55,158 bases of DNA from Candidatus Rokuibacteriota bacterium (GTDB taxonomy: Bacteria > Methylomirabilota > Methylomirabilia > Rokubacteriales > CSP1-6). The position numbers and the translations under genes were made by a program. Below, piece after piece: positions 33,294 to 51,462 of the stretch (position 1 is the stretch's first letter; the number at the start of each line of letters is the position of its first letter). The stretch is taken from assembly GCA_016200085.1 (NCBI GenBank), contig JACQFL010000035.1:1-55158 (forward strand), in the 5' to 3' direction. Below the pieces are notes generated by a model. The model did not search any database, was not told the DNA's origin, and saw only the letters and a list, made by a program, of their open reading frames with translations.

Positions 33294-33620
33294 TCAGCGG
33301 CCTACAGGGGAGCGGCGGGCCGAACGTCGGGACGCCCGCGCGCGTTTCGGTGGCGTGCGCTTCCCGCCGGCTCGCTGGTCACGCTCGGCAGGGAGCTCGT
33401 ACAGAGTCTCCGGCGCCACGTCAGCCCCGTTGGGCCACACGACCGTTCCGGCCCCGGGATCGAGCACGGCCTTGGCGAAGAACGTCGGGTTGTGGAGCGG
33501 CTCGAAGATCGGCCCCTCGAGCAGAGGAAGCAGATTGACCCGCGTTCGGGTGCCATCGCTGAATTTCAGGCGCAACGAGTGCCGTCCGCAGACGTCAACA
33601 CCGGTCACCTGCCACTTCAT
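33294..33620 (-). CDS. DUF2442 family protein
   Basis: A 108-residue protein with the DUF2442 core: LRLKFSDGTRTRVNLLPLLE, GPIFEPLHNPTFFAKAVLDP and GTVVWPNGADVAPETLYELP. DUF2442 proteins often lie beside DUF4160 or toxin-antitoxin genes and may bind DNA. A basic tail (KRTPPKRARASRRSARRS) follows the domain. GAGGATCCG precedes the ATG. It points the same way as the RelE/Phd pair 80 bases upstream and could be part of that module. Confidence 0.85.
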   Translation of the reverse strand: MKWQVTGVDVCGRHSLRLKFSDGTRTRVNLLPLLEGPIFEPLHNPTFFAKAVLDPGAGTVVWPNGADVAPETLYELPAERDQRAGGKRTPPKRARASRRSARRSPVGR

Positions 33621-33701
33621 CGGATCCTCGTCCCTCGTTCGAGCGGCACGATCGCCTGCAGAGGCCTGACCTCACGCGCCCCCGGTAGGGCATCCACAGA
33701 A

Positions 33702-34007
33702 TCAGCCGCGGCGCGCCCTGCGCGCCGGTCGTCTGCGTCTGTTGGACGATCGACCTGGCAGCACGGCTCGCTTCATGTCCTGCAGCGACAGTGTTCGACC
33801 AGCCGCGATCTCGGCGCGCGCCTCCTCGATGAGCTGCAGAAACTCCGAATGGTGGCTGAGCGCGAGTGTCTCGCGATCGACGTTCTTGAGCGGGACAACG
33901 GCCACGACGGCACGGTTGCGTTCCGTGAGGACCAGTATCTCGTCACGCAGATCCGCGGCGTAGTCAGCGAGCGGACGAACCGCCGAGGAAAGCTCGATAC
34001 GTTTCAA
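33702..34007 (-). CDS. Phd/YefM-like antitoxin, downstream of its toxin
   Basis: A 101-residue protein whose N-terminal half (SSAVRPLADYAADLRDEILV and LTERNRAVVAVVPLKN) matches the Phd/YefM DNA-binding fold. The C-terminal helix would neutralise the toxin and ends in an Arg-rich tail. The start is TTG at 34007, overlapping the toxin stop (TTGA) and preceded by AAGGAGATCCGGCT inside the toxin gene. Toxin-first order is less common than antitoxin-first. Confidence 0.8.
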   Translation of the reverse strand: MKRIELSSAVRPLADYAADLRDEILVLTERNRAVVAVVPLKNVDRETLALSHHSEFLQLIEEARAEIAAGRTLSLQDMKRAVLPGRSSNRRRRPARRARRG

Positions 34008-34303
34008 AGCCGGATCTCCTTGGTACCAATGATGACACTATTCCGACGCTTGCGTCCAACAGCGAGGATCCGAACGACTTCACTGTCACCGCCGGCCACC
34101 TCGTAGAAGATTCGTAGGTGCTCAACGCGGAGCTGCCATGGCGCTATCGGGTTAGGACGCAGGGCCTTCCTGTTCCGCGTTTCTTTCAGTGGCTGATGAA
34201 TGAGCTGACGTTCAATTGCGTCGAGAATCAGTGCCCGTTCCCTGGCGGTCAGGACGCTGAAGTGACGCTGCACTGACTTAGCAAATGCGATCTGGTACGC
34301 CAC
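34004..34303 (-). CDS. RelE/ParE-family toxin
   Basis: This 99-residue protein reads VAYQIAFAKSVQRHFSVLTA, then RQLIHQPLKETRNRKALRPN, WQLRVEHLRIFYEV and VRILAVGRKRRN. This is the RelE/ParE fold with basic C-terminal residues typical of mRNA interferases. GTG at 34303 is chosen because GGGAGG lies just upstream, though three bases is a tight spacing; a TTG further up is possible. A palindromic CACAATTGTC region (34375-34392) upstream could be an operator. GC content is lower than in neighbouring genes. Confidence 0.82.
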   Translation of the reverse strand: MAYQIAFAKSVQRHFSVLTARERALILDAIERQLIHQPLKETRNRKALRPNPIAPWQLRVEHLRIFYEVAGGDSEVVRILAVGRKRRNSVIIGTKEIRL

Positions 34304-34465
34304 ACGCCTCCCGGAGACATGTATCAACGAATTGCCGTACGACACCGTGGGACCATGAGCACCCTGAATGCAACGTGACAATTGTGATACGCGGGCGGTG
34401 ATCACGGGCGGCGTGCGGTTAACGGGCCGAGCGGGTCCGTGGGGCGTATGCAATACTGGCGAGCC

Positions 34466-35308
34466 ATGATCCGGGGCGTGGTCAGCGTGGGCGGCGTGCG
34501 CATCCATTACCGGCGGCTGGGGCAGGGTCCGGGCATGGTCCTGCTCCACGGCTACCCGCAGACGGGCCACATGTGGCGCAAGGTGATGCCCGCGCTCGCC
34601 GAGCGCTTCACCGTGGTCGCGCCCGATCTGCGAGGGTACGGCGACTCCGACAAGCCGCGCGGCGGCTACGACAAGCGCACGATGGCGGCGGACATTGCGA
34701 CGCTCATCCGCGAGCTCGGCCTGGCGCCGGTCGTCCTCGTCGGCCACGACCGCGGCGCGCGCGTCGCCCACCGCTTCGCGCTCGATCATCCCGATCTCCT
34801 GCGCCGGCTCGTTCTCCTCGATATCGCGCCGACGTATGACGTGTTCGCCAGCACCAACCAGCAGAGCGCGCGCCGGGGCTGGCACTGGTTCTTCCACCAG
34901 GTGCCAGATCTGCCCGAGGCGCTGACCGAAGGACGCGAGGAGATCTACCTGCGCCACTTCTATCGCTCGGGGACGTGGAACCCCGCGGCGATCGAGGAAG
35001 AGGCCATCCAGGAGTACGTCCGGTGCTTCCGCCAGCCCGGCGCCATGCGCGCCGGCTTCGAGGACTACCGCGCCGGCGCCACCGTCGACCTCGAGCACGA
35101 CGGCGCCGACCGCGAGAAGAAGATCAGGGCGCCGACGCTCGTGCTCTGGGGCGGCGCGCGACGGACGCCGCAGGCCCAGGACATGGTGGCGATCTGGAAG
35201 CCGCGCTGCGAGCAGGTCGAGGGTCACGCGATTCCCGACTCCGGGCACTTCATCCCCGAGGAGCAGCCCCAAGCCGTCGCCGACGCCATCCTGAAATTTG
35301 TCGGCTGA
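34466..35308 (+). CDS. Alpha/beta hydrolase, haloacetate-dehalogenase-like
   Basis: This 280-residue hydrolase has HGYPQTGHMWRKV, DLRGYGDSDKP, the nucleophile Asp in VGHDRGARVAHRFALDHPD, HW in RGWHWFFHQ, DYRAG, and the catalytic His in DSGHFIPEE. Asp followed by Arg and a second Arg three residues later, the His-Trp pair and the Tyr of DYRAG are the residues that bind carboxylate and halide in fluoroacetate dehalogenases (established for that family). Substrate is therefore plausibly a haloacid; an epoxide hydrolase is the alternative. ATG at 34466 lies eight bases after AATACT. Confidence 0.85.
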   Translation: MIRGVVSVGGVRIHYRRLGQGPGMVLLHGYPQTGHMWRKVMPALAERFTVVAPDLRGYGDSDKPRGGYDKRTMAADIATLIRELGLAPVVLVGHDRGARVAHRFALDHPDLLRRLVLLDIAPTYDVFASTNQQSARRGWHWFFHQVPDLPEALTEGREEIYLRHFYRSGTWNPAAIEEEAIQEYVRCFRQPGAMRAGFEDYRAGATVDLEHDGADREKKIRAPTLVLWGGARRTPQAQDMVAIWKPRCEQVEGHAIPDSGHFIPEEQPQAVADAILKFVG

Positions 35309-35332
35309 CCGCGCCTGTCGGCAGACCGTGCC

Positions 35333-35362
35333 TTGACCGGCGTGCCGCCGCCCGGCTAGGCT
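35333..35362 (+). promoter_or_regulatory. Predicted promoter of the GAF-kinase signalling operon
   Basis: TTGACC (35333-35338), 18 bases, TAGGCT (35357-35362). Transcription would begin near 35369, ahead of both candidate kinase starts and the short leader ORF. Confidence 0.55.
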
Positions 35363-35435
35363 CGGTCCACTGCCCGTGAGGGTCCGCTGTCCGGAAGGGT
35401 GCGGATCGTACAGGACCGCTCCCGTGGAGGCATCA

Positions 35436-35473
35436 ATGGAGCGCCGGCAGTGCCGCCGCGCGACGACGCGCGG

Positions 35474-35477
<4 letters not shown>
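35436..35477 (+). other. Possible 13-codon leader ORF coupled to the kinase start
   Basis: GTGGAGG lies seven bases before ATG 35436, a better translation signal than any at the kinase itself. The ORF ([13 protein letters not shown]) ends at TGA 35475-35477, overlapping GTG 35474 of the kinase as GTGA. This could couple kinase translation to the leader. Confidence 0.4.
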
Positions 35478-43932
<8,455 letters not shown>

Positions 43933-43933
<1 letters not shown>

Positions 43934-44295
43934 TGGCGAAGATCCTGCTTGTCGAGGACAACGAGATGAACCGCGACATGCTCTCGCGGCGGCTCGCGCG
44001 CCGGGGACACGAGGTCGTGGTCGCCGTCGACGGCGAGCAGGGGCTCGCGATGGCCGAGGCCCAGACGCCCGCGCTCATCCTGATGGACATGAGCCTGCCC
44101 GTGCTGGACGGCTGGGAGGCGACCCGGCGCCTCAAGCAAGGACCGGCCACGCGCGCGATCCCGATCATCGCGCTCACGGCGCACGCCATGGCGGGCGACC
44201 GCGAGAAGGCGCTCGCCGCGGGGGCCGACGACTTCGACACCAAGCCCGTCGACTTCGAGCGGCTGCTCGCGAAGATCCTGGCGCTCCTTGGCTGA
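43933..44295 (+). CDS. Stand-alone response-regulator receiver (CheY-like)
   Basis: This 120-residue single receiver domain has acidic pocket ILLVEDNEMNRD, phosphoacceptor Asp in LILMDMSLPVLDG, Thr in IIALTAHAMAG and Lys in FDTKPVD. It has no output domain. ATG overlaps the giant kinase stop and the gene overlaps the cyclase gene by eight bases, so it probably shuttles phosphate between them. Confidence 0.93.
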
Positions 44296-45823
44296 TCGCG
44301 CCGCGCTCTCGCATCTTCGACACGAGCTGCGCACCCCGCTGAACCACGTCATCGGCTACAGCGAGATGCTGCTCGAGGACGCCGAGGGCGCCGCCGCCGC
44401 GCTGGTCCCGGCGCTCCGTCGCATCCACGACGACGCACGCCAGATCCTCGGCCTGATCAACGACGTCCTCGCGCCGTCCATCCTGGAGGCCGGCGCCGGC
44501 GACCTCGCGCGGCTGGAGGCCGAGGGCCGGCCGCGGGTGGACCGGATCATCGCCACGGCGGAGAGGCTGAGAAAGGATGCGGGCGCCGTAGGCACCGCGG
44601 CCATGGTGGCGGACGTCGACCGCATCTCCACGGCCGGACGCCAGCTCCTCGCGATCGTGAGCCAGGCCGCGAGGCCCGCGACCGCGCCGCCGCCCGCGGC
44701 CACCGCCCCGGGCGGAGAGCCGAGCACGATCCTCGTGGTGGACGACAACGAAGGCAACCGCGAGATGCTCAGCCGCCGCCTCGAGCGTCAGGGCTATCGG
44801 GTGGCGCAGGCCGCCGGCGGGCAGGAGGCGCTCGAGGCCCTCGCCGCCGCGCCGGCGGACCTCGTGCTGCTCGACGTGATCATGCCGGGCATGAGCGGCC
44901 ACGAGGTGCTGCAGCGGCTCAAGCAGGACCCGGCGCTGCGCGAGATCCCCGTGCTCATCATCTCCGCGCTCGACGAGATCGACAGCGTCGTGCGCGGCAT
45001 CGAGCTGGGTGCCGAGGACTACCTCACCAAGCCGTTCGACCCCGTGCTCCTCAAGGCGCGCGTGGGCGCGTGTCTGGAGAAGAAGCGGCTGCGCGACCAG
45101 GAAGTGCGCCACCAGCGCGAGCTGGCGGACTGGAACCGCACGCTCGAGCGGCGCGTGGAGGACCAGGTCGCGCAGGTCGAGCGGTTGGCCCGCCTCACGC
45201 GCTTCTTCTCGCCCGCGCTGGCGGAGGCCATTGTCAGCGGCGGCGCCGACGATCCGCTGAAGACGCATCGCCGCGAGGTCACCGTGGTGTTCCTGGACCT
45301 GCGCGGCTTCACCGCCTTCGCGGAGACGGCGGAGCCGGAAGAGGTCATGGGCGTGCTCCGCGAATACCACGCGGGGATGGGCCGGCTGGTTCTCGAGCAC
45401 GAGGGCACGCTCGAGCGGTTCACCGGCGACGGCATGATGATCTTCTTCAACGATCCGACGCCGGTGCCGAACCCGGCCGAGCGCGCCGTGCGGATGGCCG
45501 TGGCCATGCGCGAGCGGGTGCGCGTGCTCGAGGTCGGGTGGCGCAAGCGCGGCTACGACCTCGCCTTCGGGGTCGGCATCGCTCAGGGCTACGCGACCAT
45601 CGGCGCCATCGGCTTCGAGGGACGCTGGGACTACGGCGCCATCGGCACCGTGACCAACCTCGCGGCGCGGCTCTGCGGCGAGGCGCGCGGCGGCCAGATC
45701 CTCGTCTCCTCGCGTGTGGCGGCGGCGGTGGAGGGCCTCGTGGAGACGGCGGAGGTCGGCGCGCTCGCGCTGAAAGGCCTGTCGAAGCCGGTCCCGACGT
45801 TCGACGTCACCGGCCTGCGGTAA
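44288..45823 (+). CDS. His-box / receiver / class III nucleotide cyclase protein
   Basis: A 511-residue protein. Residues 8-30 repeat a kinase-like H box ([20 protein letters not shown]), but no ATPase domain follows. Residues about 146-270 are a receiver (ILVVDDNEGNRE, LLDVIMPGMSG, YLTKPFDP). After a coiled linker, residues about 320-511 form a class III cyclase with FLDLRGFTAF and TGDGMMIFFNDP (metal Asp residues) and GTVTNLAARL. It should make cAMP or cGMP under phosphorylation control. The His may be phosphorylated in trans by the giant kinase (inference). Start is TTG 44288 overlapping the receiver gene. Confidence 0.85.
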   Translation: MADRAALSHLRHELRTPLNHVIGYSEMLLEDAEGAAAALVPALRRIHDDARQILGLINDVLAPSILEAGAGDLARLEAEGRPRVDRIIATAERLRKDAGAVGTAAMVADVDRISTAGRQLLAIVSQAARPATAPPPAATAPGGEPSTILVVDDNEGNREMLSRRLERQGYRVAQAAGGQEALEALAAAPADLVLLDVIMPGMSGHEVLQRLKQDPALREIPVLIISALDEIDSVVRGIELGAEDYLTKPFDPVLLKARVGACLEKKRLRDQEVRHQRELADWNRTLERRVEDQVAQVERLARLTRFFSPALAEAIVSGGADDPLKTHRREVTVVFLDLRGFTAFAETAEPEEVMGVLREYHAGMGRLVLEHEGTLERFTGDGMMIFFNDPTPVPNPAERAVRMAVAMRERVRVLEVGWRKRGYDLAFGVGIAQGYATIGAIGFEGRWDYGAIGTVTNLAARLCGEARGGQILVSSRVAAAVEGLVETAEVGALALKGLSKPVPTFDVTGLR

Positions 45824-45833
45824 TCTCCAGGCC

Positions 45834-47231
45834 ATGACCACCTCCCGTCGCGCCATCGTGGCCATCGCGCTCGTCTGCCTTGCCGTCGCCTCGTGCGCCC
45901 GCGGCAAGAACCCCTACGAGCTTCCCCCGCCGCTGCGCGGCGACCGCGCGCCGATCGACCACATCGTCGTGCTCTTCCTGGAGAACCGCTCGTTCGACCA
46001 CCTCTTCGGCACGTATCCGGGCGCCGAGGGGCTGGACAATTACCACGGGCGACAGACGGACAGGAACGGCGTGGCGTACCCGCTGCTGCCCCGGCCGCTG
46101 GGCCGCGACGGCAAGCCCGATCCGCGCTTCCCCGCCGACCTCGACAACCGGCCCTTCGCAATGCTGAAGTTCGTGGGCCCGACGGACATGACGAACAATC
46201 CGATCCACCGCTACTACCACATGCAGCGCCAGTACGGCGCCGGCGCCGACGGGCTGCCGATGGGCAAGTGGGTGGCGGAAGGCACGAGCGGCGGCATCAC
46301 GATGGGTTACTACGACCGCGCCGCCATCCCGGTGCAGTGGACGCTCGCCGACGAGTTCGTGCTCCTCGACCGCTTCTTCCAGGGCGTGCACGGCGGATCG
46401 CTCTCGAACCACGTCTACCTGGTCTCCGCGGCGCTCCCGCGCTGGGCGGAGGCGCCCGCGCAGTATCGGGTGCAGGGCGTGGGGCCGAACGGCCAGGTGG
46501 CCAAGGACGGCGAGGTCGATCCCGACGGCAACGTGGTCAACAACCTGGACCCCCCGTATCCGCCCCAGCGCGTGAAGCAGATCCTCGAGGTCCCGCAGAC
46601 GCTGCCGACCATCGCCGACCGCCTGACCACCGCGAACGTCAGCTGGGCCTGGTATGCGACGGGCTGGGACGCCGGGGCCGACGCCGTCAAGGCAGGCCAC
46701 GTCCCCCACCACAACCCGTTCCAGTACATGAAGCGCGTGATGGACACGCCCGAGGGCCGCGCCCACATCCAGGACGCCTCTCGCTTCAGCGTGGCGCTGC
46801 GCGAGGGCACGCTGCCGTCGGTGGCGTGGGTCAAGCCACATGGCCGGGACAACGCCCACGCGGTCTCGTCCACGGTGGGGGCGGGCGACCGGTGGATCGG
46901 CGCCACCGTGCGGGACATCATGGCCAGCCGATACTGGCCGCGCGTGGCCATCGTCATCACGTACGACGAGGGCGGGGGCTGGTTCGATCACGTGCGCCCG
47001 CCGGCGCCGGACGCTTTCGGGTACGGCACGCGGGTGCCGGCGCTCGTCGTCTCGCCCTACGCGCGCCGCGGCGTCATCGGCCACGGCCTCTACGATTTCG
47101 CGTCGATCCTGAAATTCATCGAGTGGCGCTTTGGCTTGCCGCCGCTCACCGCCCGCGACCGCAAGGCCGAGGCCTTCCTCGAGGCCTTCGACTTCACCCA
47201 GCCCCCGCGGCCACCGATCGCGCTGCCCTGA
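45834..47231 (+). CDS. Lipoprotein phosphoesterase (acid phosphatase / phospholipase C family)
   Basis: This 465-residue protein has a lipoprotein signal: MTTSRRAIVAIALVCLAVAS followed by the lipobox Cys. IDHIVVLFLENRSFDHLFGT (metal Glu-Asn), GGSLSNHVYLVSAA and IVITYDEGGGWFDHVRPP (Asp, Glu, His) follow. It is a longer paralogue of the protein at 21838-22917 and likely acts at the cell surface on phosphoesters. No ribosome site; TAATCT (45821-45826) ends seven bases before the ATG, a leaderless arrangement. Confidence 0.88.
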   Translation: MTTSRRAIVAIALVCLAVASCARGKNPYELPPPLRGDRAPIDHIVVLFLENRSFDHLFGTYPGAEGLDNYHGRQTDRNGVAYPLLPRPLGRDGKPDPRFPADLDNRPFAMLKFVGPTDMTNNPIHRYYHMQRQYGAGADGLPMGKWVAEGTSGGITMGYYDRAAIPVQWTLADEFVLLDRFFQGVHGGSLSNHVYLVSAALPRWAEAPAQYRVQGVGPNGQVAKDGEVDPDGNVVNNLDPPYPPQRVKQILEVPQTLPTIADRLTTANVSWAWYATGWDAGADAVKAGHVPHHNPFQYMKRVMDTPEGRAHIQDASRFSVALREGTLPSVAWVKPHGRDNAHAVSSTVGAGDRWIGATVRDIMASRYWPRVAIVITYDEGGGWFDHVRPPAPDAFGYGTRVPALVVSPYARRGVIGHGLYDFASILKFIEWRFGLPPLTARDRKAEAFLEAFDFTQPPRPPIALP

Positions 47232-47258
47232 GGGCCACCTATTGCCAAGGAGGACTCC

Positions 47259-48848
47259 ATGAGCCGGGCCCGCCGAGCGGCACTCGTCGTCGCCGTGACC
47301 GCCTTCCTCTTCACGGCCGGGGCCGCCCCGGCGCTGGCGCAGGGCACGCTCCGCGTGGTTATGCACTCCGACCTCAAGATCCTCGATCCCATCTGGAGCG
47401 GGGGCTACATCACCCGGAACCACGGCTACATGATCTACGACACCCTCTTCGCCATGGATGCGGCGGGCGAGATCAAGCCGCAGATGGTGGAGCGCTACGA
47501 GGTGAGCGCCGATCGCCTCACGTACACCATGACCTTGCGCGATGGCCTCCTCTGGCACGACGGCAAGCCGGTCACCGCGGAAGATTGCGTGGCCTCCATC
47601 AAGCGGTGGGCGGTCAAGGACTCGATGGGCCAGAAGATGATGGGGTTCGTCAAGGACATCGTGGTCGTCAACCCGAAGACGCTCAGGATCGTGCTCAAGG
47701 AGCCGACCGGGCTCGTGCTCCGCGCGCTGGGCAAGCCGTCGGTGAACGTGCCGTTCATGATGCCCAGGCGGGTCGCCGAGACCGACCCGAACACGCAGTT
47801 CACCGACACCACCGGCTCGGGGCCGTTCGTCTTCAAGCGCGACGAGTGGAAGCCGGGCGACAGGGCCGTCTACGTGAAGTTTCCGCAGTACCGGCCGCGC
47901 AGCGAGCCGCCCTCGGGACTGGCCGGCGGCAAGGTGGCCAGGGTCGACCGGGTGGAGTGGCGCGCGATCCCCGATCACCAGACGTCGATCAACGCCCTGC
48001 TCGCCGGCGAGATCGATTACGTCGAGTCGCCGCCCCACGATCTCTATCCGGTGCTGCTGCGAGACGGCGACGTGAAGCTCGTGCGCCTGAACCCGCACGG
48101 CGCGCAGTACGCCTTCCGCTACAACACCCTGCACAAGCCGTTCGACGATCCCAGGATCCGGCAGGCCGTCATGTGGGCGTTCAACCAGGAAGACTTCCTC
48201 AAGGCGGTCATCGGCGACAAGAACTACTACAAGGTCTGCCTGTCGCTGTTCCCCTGCGGCACCCCGCTCGAGTCGCGCAAGGGCTTCGAGGGCGGCCTCC
48301 TGGTCGAGTCGAATTTCGGCAAGGCGCGGCAGCTCCTGAAGGAGGCGGGCTACGACGGCACCCCGATCGTGCTCCTGCACTCCACGGACCTCGCCGTGCT
48401 GGCGAACCTGGCGCCCGTCGCCAAGTCGCTGATGGAGAAGGGGGGGTTCAAGGTCGAGATGCAGTCCACGGACTGGCAGACCCTCGTCACGCGGCTGGCC
48501 CGGAAGGATCCGCCGAGCGCGGGCGGCTGGCACGGCTTCCTCACCTCGTGGGCGGCCGCCGACATCCTGGATCCGGTGATGACCGGCTTCCTCAACGCGT
48601 CCTGCGAGAAGGCCATGCGCGGCTGGCCGTGCGACGCGGAGATCGAGCGGCTGCGCGACCAGTTCGCCCGGGCCACCGACCCGGCCGCGCAGCGGGCCAT
48701 CGCCGAGGCGGTGCAGGTGCGGCTCACGCAGTACCCGACCCACATCCCGCTCGGCCAGTGGTACGGCGCCGTCGCCATCCGCAAGAGCATCGTCGGTCTC
48801 ATCGAGGCCCCGGTGACCGTGCTCTGGAACGTCGAGATCAAGCGCTGA
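47259..48848 (+). CDS. ABC transporter substrate-binding protein, oligopeptide family (SBP_bac_5)
   Basis: This 529-residue periplasmic protein has a signal peptide ending AAPALAQG. Family 5 motifs are ILDPIWSGGYITRNHGYMIY, LRDGLLWHDGKPVTAEDCVA, YNTLHKPFDDPRIRQAVMWA and LKEAGYDGTP. It would bind peptides or other solutes for an ABC importer, but no permease or ATPase genes are adjacent, so it is an orphan here. AAGGAGGACTCC precedes the ATG. The phosphoesterase gene is 27 bases upstream. Confidence 0.9.
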   Translation: MSRARRAALVVAVTAFLFTAGAAPALAQGTLRVVMHSDLKILDPIWSGGYITRNHGYMIYDTLFAMDAAGEIKPQMVERYEVSADRLTYTMTLRDGLLWHDGKPVTAEDCVASIKRWAVKDSMGQKMMGFVKDIVVVNPKTLRIVLKEPTGLVLRALGKPSVNVPFMMPRRVAETDPNTQFTDTTGSGPFVFKRDEWKPGDRAVYVKFPQYRPRSEPPSGLAGGKVARVDRVEWRAIPDHQTSINALLAGEIDYVESPPHDLYPVLLRDGDVKLVRLNPHGAQYAFRYNTLHKPFDDPRIRQAVMWAFNQEDFLKAVIGDKNYYKVCLSLFPCGTPLESRKGFEGGLLVESNFGKARQLLKEAGYDGTPIVLLHSTDLAVLANLAPVAKSLMEKGGFKVEMQSTDWQTLVTRLARKDPPSAGGWHGFLTSWAAADILDPVMTGFLNASCEKAMRGWPCDAEIERLRDQFARATDPAAQRAIAEAVQVRLTQYPTHIPLGQWYGAVAIRKSIVGLIEAPVTVLWNVEIKR

Positions 48849-48875
48849 GGCTCGCGTATACTCCAACCGACATGA

Positions 48876-48976
48876 GGGGCTCCGGGCGCCCGGGACACCA
48901 AGAGTCGTCGACAGTACTGGGAGACGGGCGCGATTGACTTGAAGGTGGGGGGCTCCGGGCGCCCCCCAGACCCCCC
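48876..48976 (-). repeat. GC hairpin repeat, copy D (upstream of thiolase gene)
   Basis: 48937-48976 is the reverse complement of copy C (26241-26280) with two mismatches over 40 bp. A partial second copy, GGGGCTCCGGGCGCCC, lies at 48876-48891. A TATACT hexamer (48857-48862) precedes the element and may serve the thiolase gene; the repeat would then be in its 5' untranslated region. Confidence 0.7.
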
Positions 48977-49015
48977 CGGGCACGCGGATCGAACTTGACA
49001 CGGAAGGACACGACC

Positions 49016-50203
<1,188 letters not shown>

Positions 50204-50309
50204 CGTACGGCCCGATCCCGCGGTCAGCGGCGAGCGTCCCGCCGCTCGACCGCGGGGCCAGACGCTTCAGCCGGCTTCCCGACCTCGAGCGCGCTCGAGG
50301 AGCGTACGC

Positions 50310-50857
50310 CTACCGACGATTGCTCTCCTCGAACAGCCTGAGCGTCTTCTGCACGTCGTACGGCAGCTCGACGAGCCGCTCGGGATCCCACTCGCTGCGC
50401 GGCACGCCGAAGAAGTCGCCGCCATAGACGTGAATGGCGCCGGTCAGGCGGCCGATGGGGTTGGTCACGGAGTGGATGATGTCCCGGCCGAGAGGAAACG
50501 CCTCCCGCTCGCTCAGCGCCTTGGCGCCGGCCGCCTCGATCCGGCCCTGCGCCTCGCCGGGCAGGCGGCGCCACAGGATGTTGTCCTCGCGCCCCGTGTA
50601 GATCCCGATCACGGCCCACATCTCGTGAGTGTGGGGCATGACCGTCATCCGTGGGCCCCAGACGACGTTCAGGATCGTGAGCCCCTCCGAGAGCGATTGA
50701 GCGTCTGGACGCTTGCCTGCCGGGGCTCCCCGATGGCCGCCAGGACCTCCTCGGGCGCCTCGACCGCGCGGGCGACGACGTCGCGGACGGCGTGCGGGGC
50801 CGCCCGCTCGGCGGCGGCCGCAAGGCAGTCCGCCGTGAAGCGATCCAGATCGAACAT
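50310..50857 (-). pseudogene. Frameshifted cupin-type gene (cysteine-dioxygenase-like)
   Basis: ATG 50857 follows AGGAGGTCATGCC and reads MFDLDRFTADCLAAAAERAA to VQTLNRS. Continuity then jumps two bases at about 50689-50694 to SEGLTILNVVWGPRMTVMPH, THEMWAVIGIYTGREDNILW and YGGDFFGVPRSEW, ending at 50310. The second part has cupin-type His residues (MPHTHEMW, IHVY). Removing one TC from CGCTCTCGG restores one frame of about 180 residues. The gene is either inactivated or carries a sequencing error. TATAGT at 50888-50883 is a likely -10. Confidence 0.7.
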
Positions 50858-50949
50858 GGCATGACCTCCTGGTGGTGGCGACACTATACCCGGATCGGGG
50901 ATCGTCTTCCGTTCGTACGGGACAGTAAGATGTACGTACGGAGGTCTCC

Positions 50950-51177
50950 ATGCGGAGGAAGCTCACGAAGACCGGCAATAGCCTCGCCCTCGTGCTCGAC
51001 CGATCTCTGCTCGCCCGGGCGAAGATCGATGCTGATACGCCGCTCGACGTCACCACCGACGGTCATGTGATCGTCATTGCGCCAGCGCGCCGCCGCTCGA
51101 GAGCCGCGAAGCTCGCGAGGATCATGGAGAAGACCGACCACCGCTACGGTCGGACGTTCAAGCGACTCGCCGAATGA
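50950..51177 (+). CDS. AbrB/MazE-type antitoxin-like protein, no adjacent toxin
   Basis: This 75-residue swapped-hairpin DNA-binding protein reads MRRKLTKTGNSLALVLDRSL and then LDVTTDGHVIVIAPARRRSR, the standard AbrB/MazE N-terminal fold. GGAGGTCTCC precedes the ATG, and TAAGAT (50925) is a possible -10. The ORF after it on the same strand is a shadow of brnA, so no cognate toxin is visible. Confidence 0.82.
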   Translation: MRRKLTKTGNSLALVLDRSLLARAKIDADTPLDVTTDGHVIVIAPARRRSRAAKLARIMEKTDHRYGRTFKRLAE

Positions 51178-51189
51178 GGGCGTTGGAGC

Positions 51190-51462
51190 TCACCCGCGTT
51201 TGCGGCGGACGCGATATGGCGGCAGCTCCTCTCGCAGCACACGGCGGAGCGTCTCTTCGAGATTCTGCTCGGCCGAGCCGCTGAAAGTGCGCAGAGCATC
51301 GTTGATGAGCGTTTGATAGCTACCGCCTCCTGCCCTGTGAACCTGCTCGCGGAACCATTGCAGGACGTCATCGTCGATGCGGATGGTGATCCGCGTCTTG
51401 CCCGGGCGTGCTCGTAGAACCGGGCCGCGCCGACCGTACTTGAAATCATACTGCTTCTTCAT
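51190..51462 (-). CDS. brnA: BrnA-family antitoxin
   Basis: This 90-residue protein contains RITIRIDDDVLQWFREQVHR and GSYQTLINDALRTF, the ribbon-helix-helix/BrnA signature. It binds DNA and neutralises BrnT. ATG at 51462 overlaps the brnT stop (ATGA). The C-terminal extension (LRREELPPYRV-like, ending RRKRG) is basic. Order toxin-then-antitoxin is normal for brnTA. Confidence 0.9.
   Translation of the reverse strand: MKKQYDFKYGRRGPVLRARPGKTRITIRIDDDVLQWFREQVHRAGGGSYQTLINDALRTFSGSAEQNLEETLRRVLREELPPYRVRRKRG

Noticed and set aside
45807..49001. A 1,064-codon minus-strand open frame opposite the phosphoesterase and binding-protein genes
   Set aside because: No domain is recognisable, composition is Arg/His/Val shadow type, and two well-supported genes occupy the plus strand.
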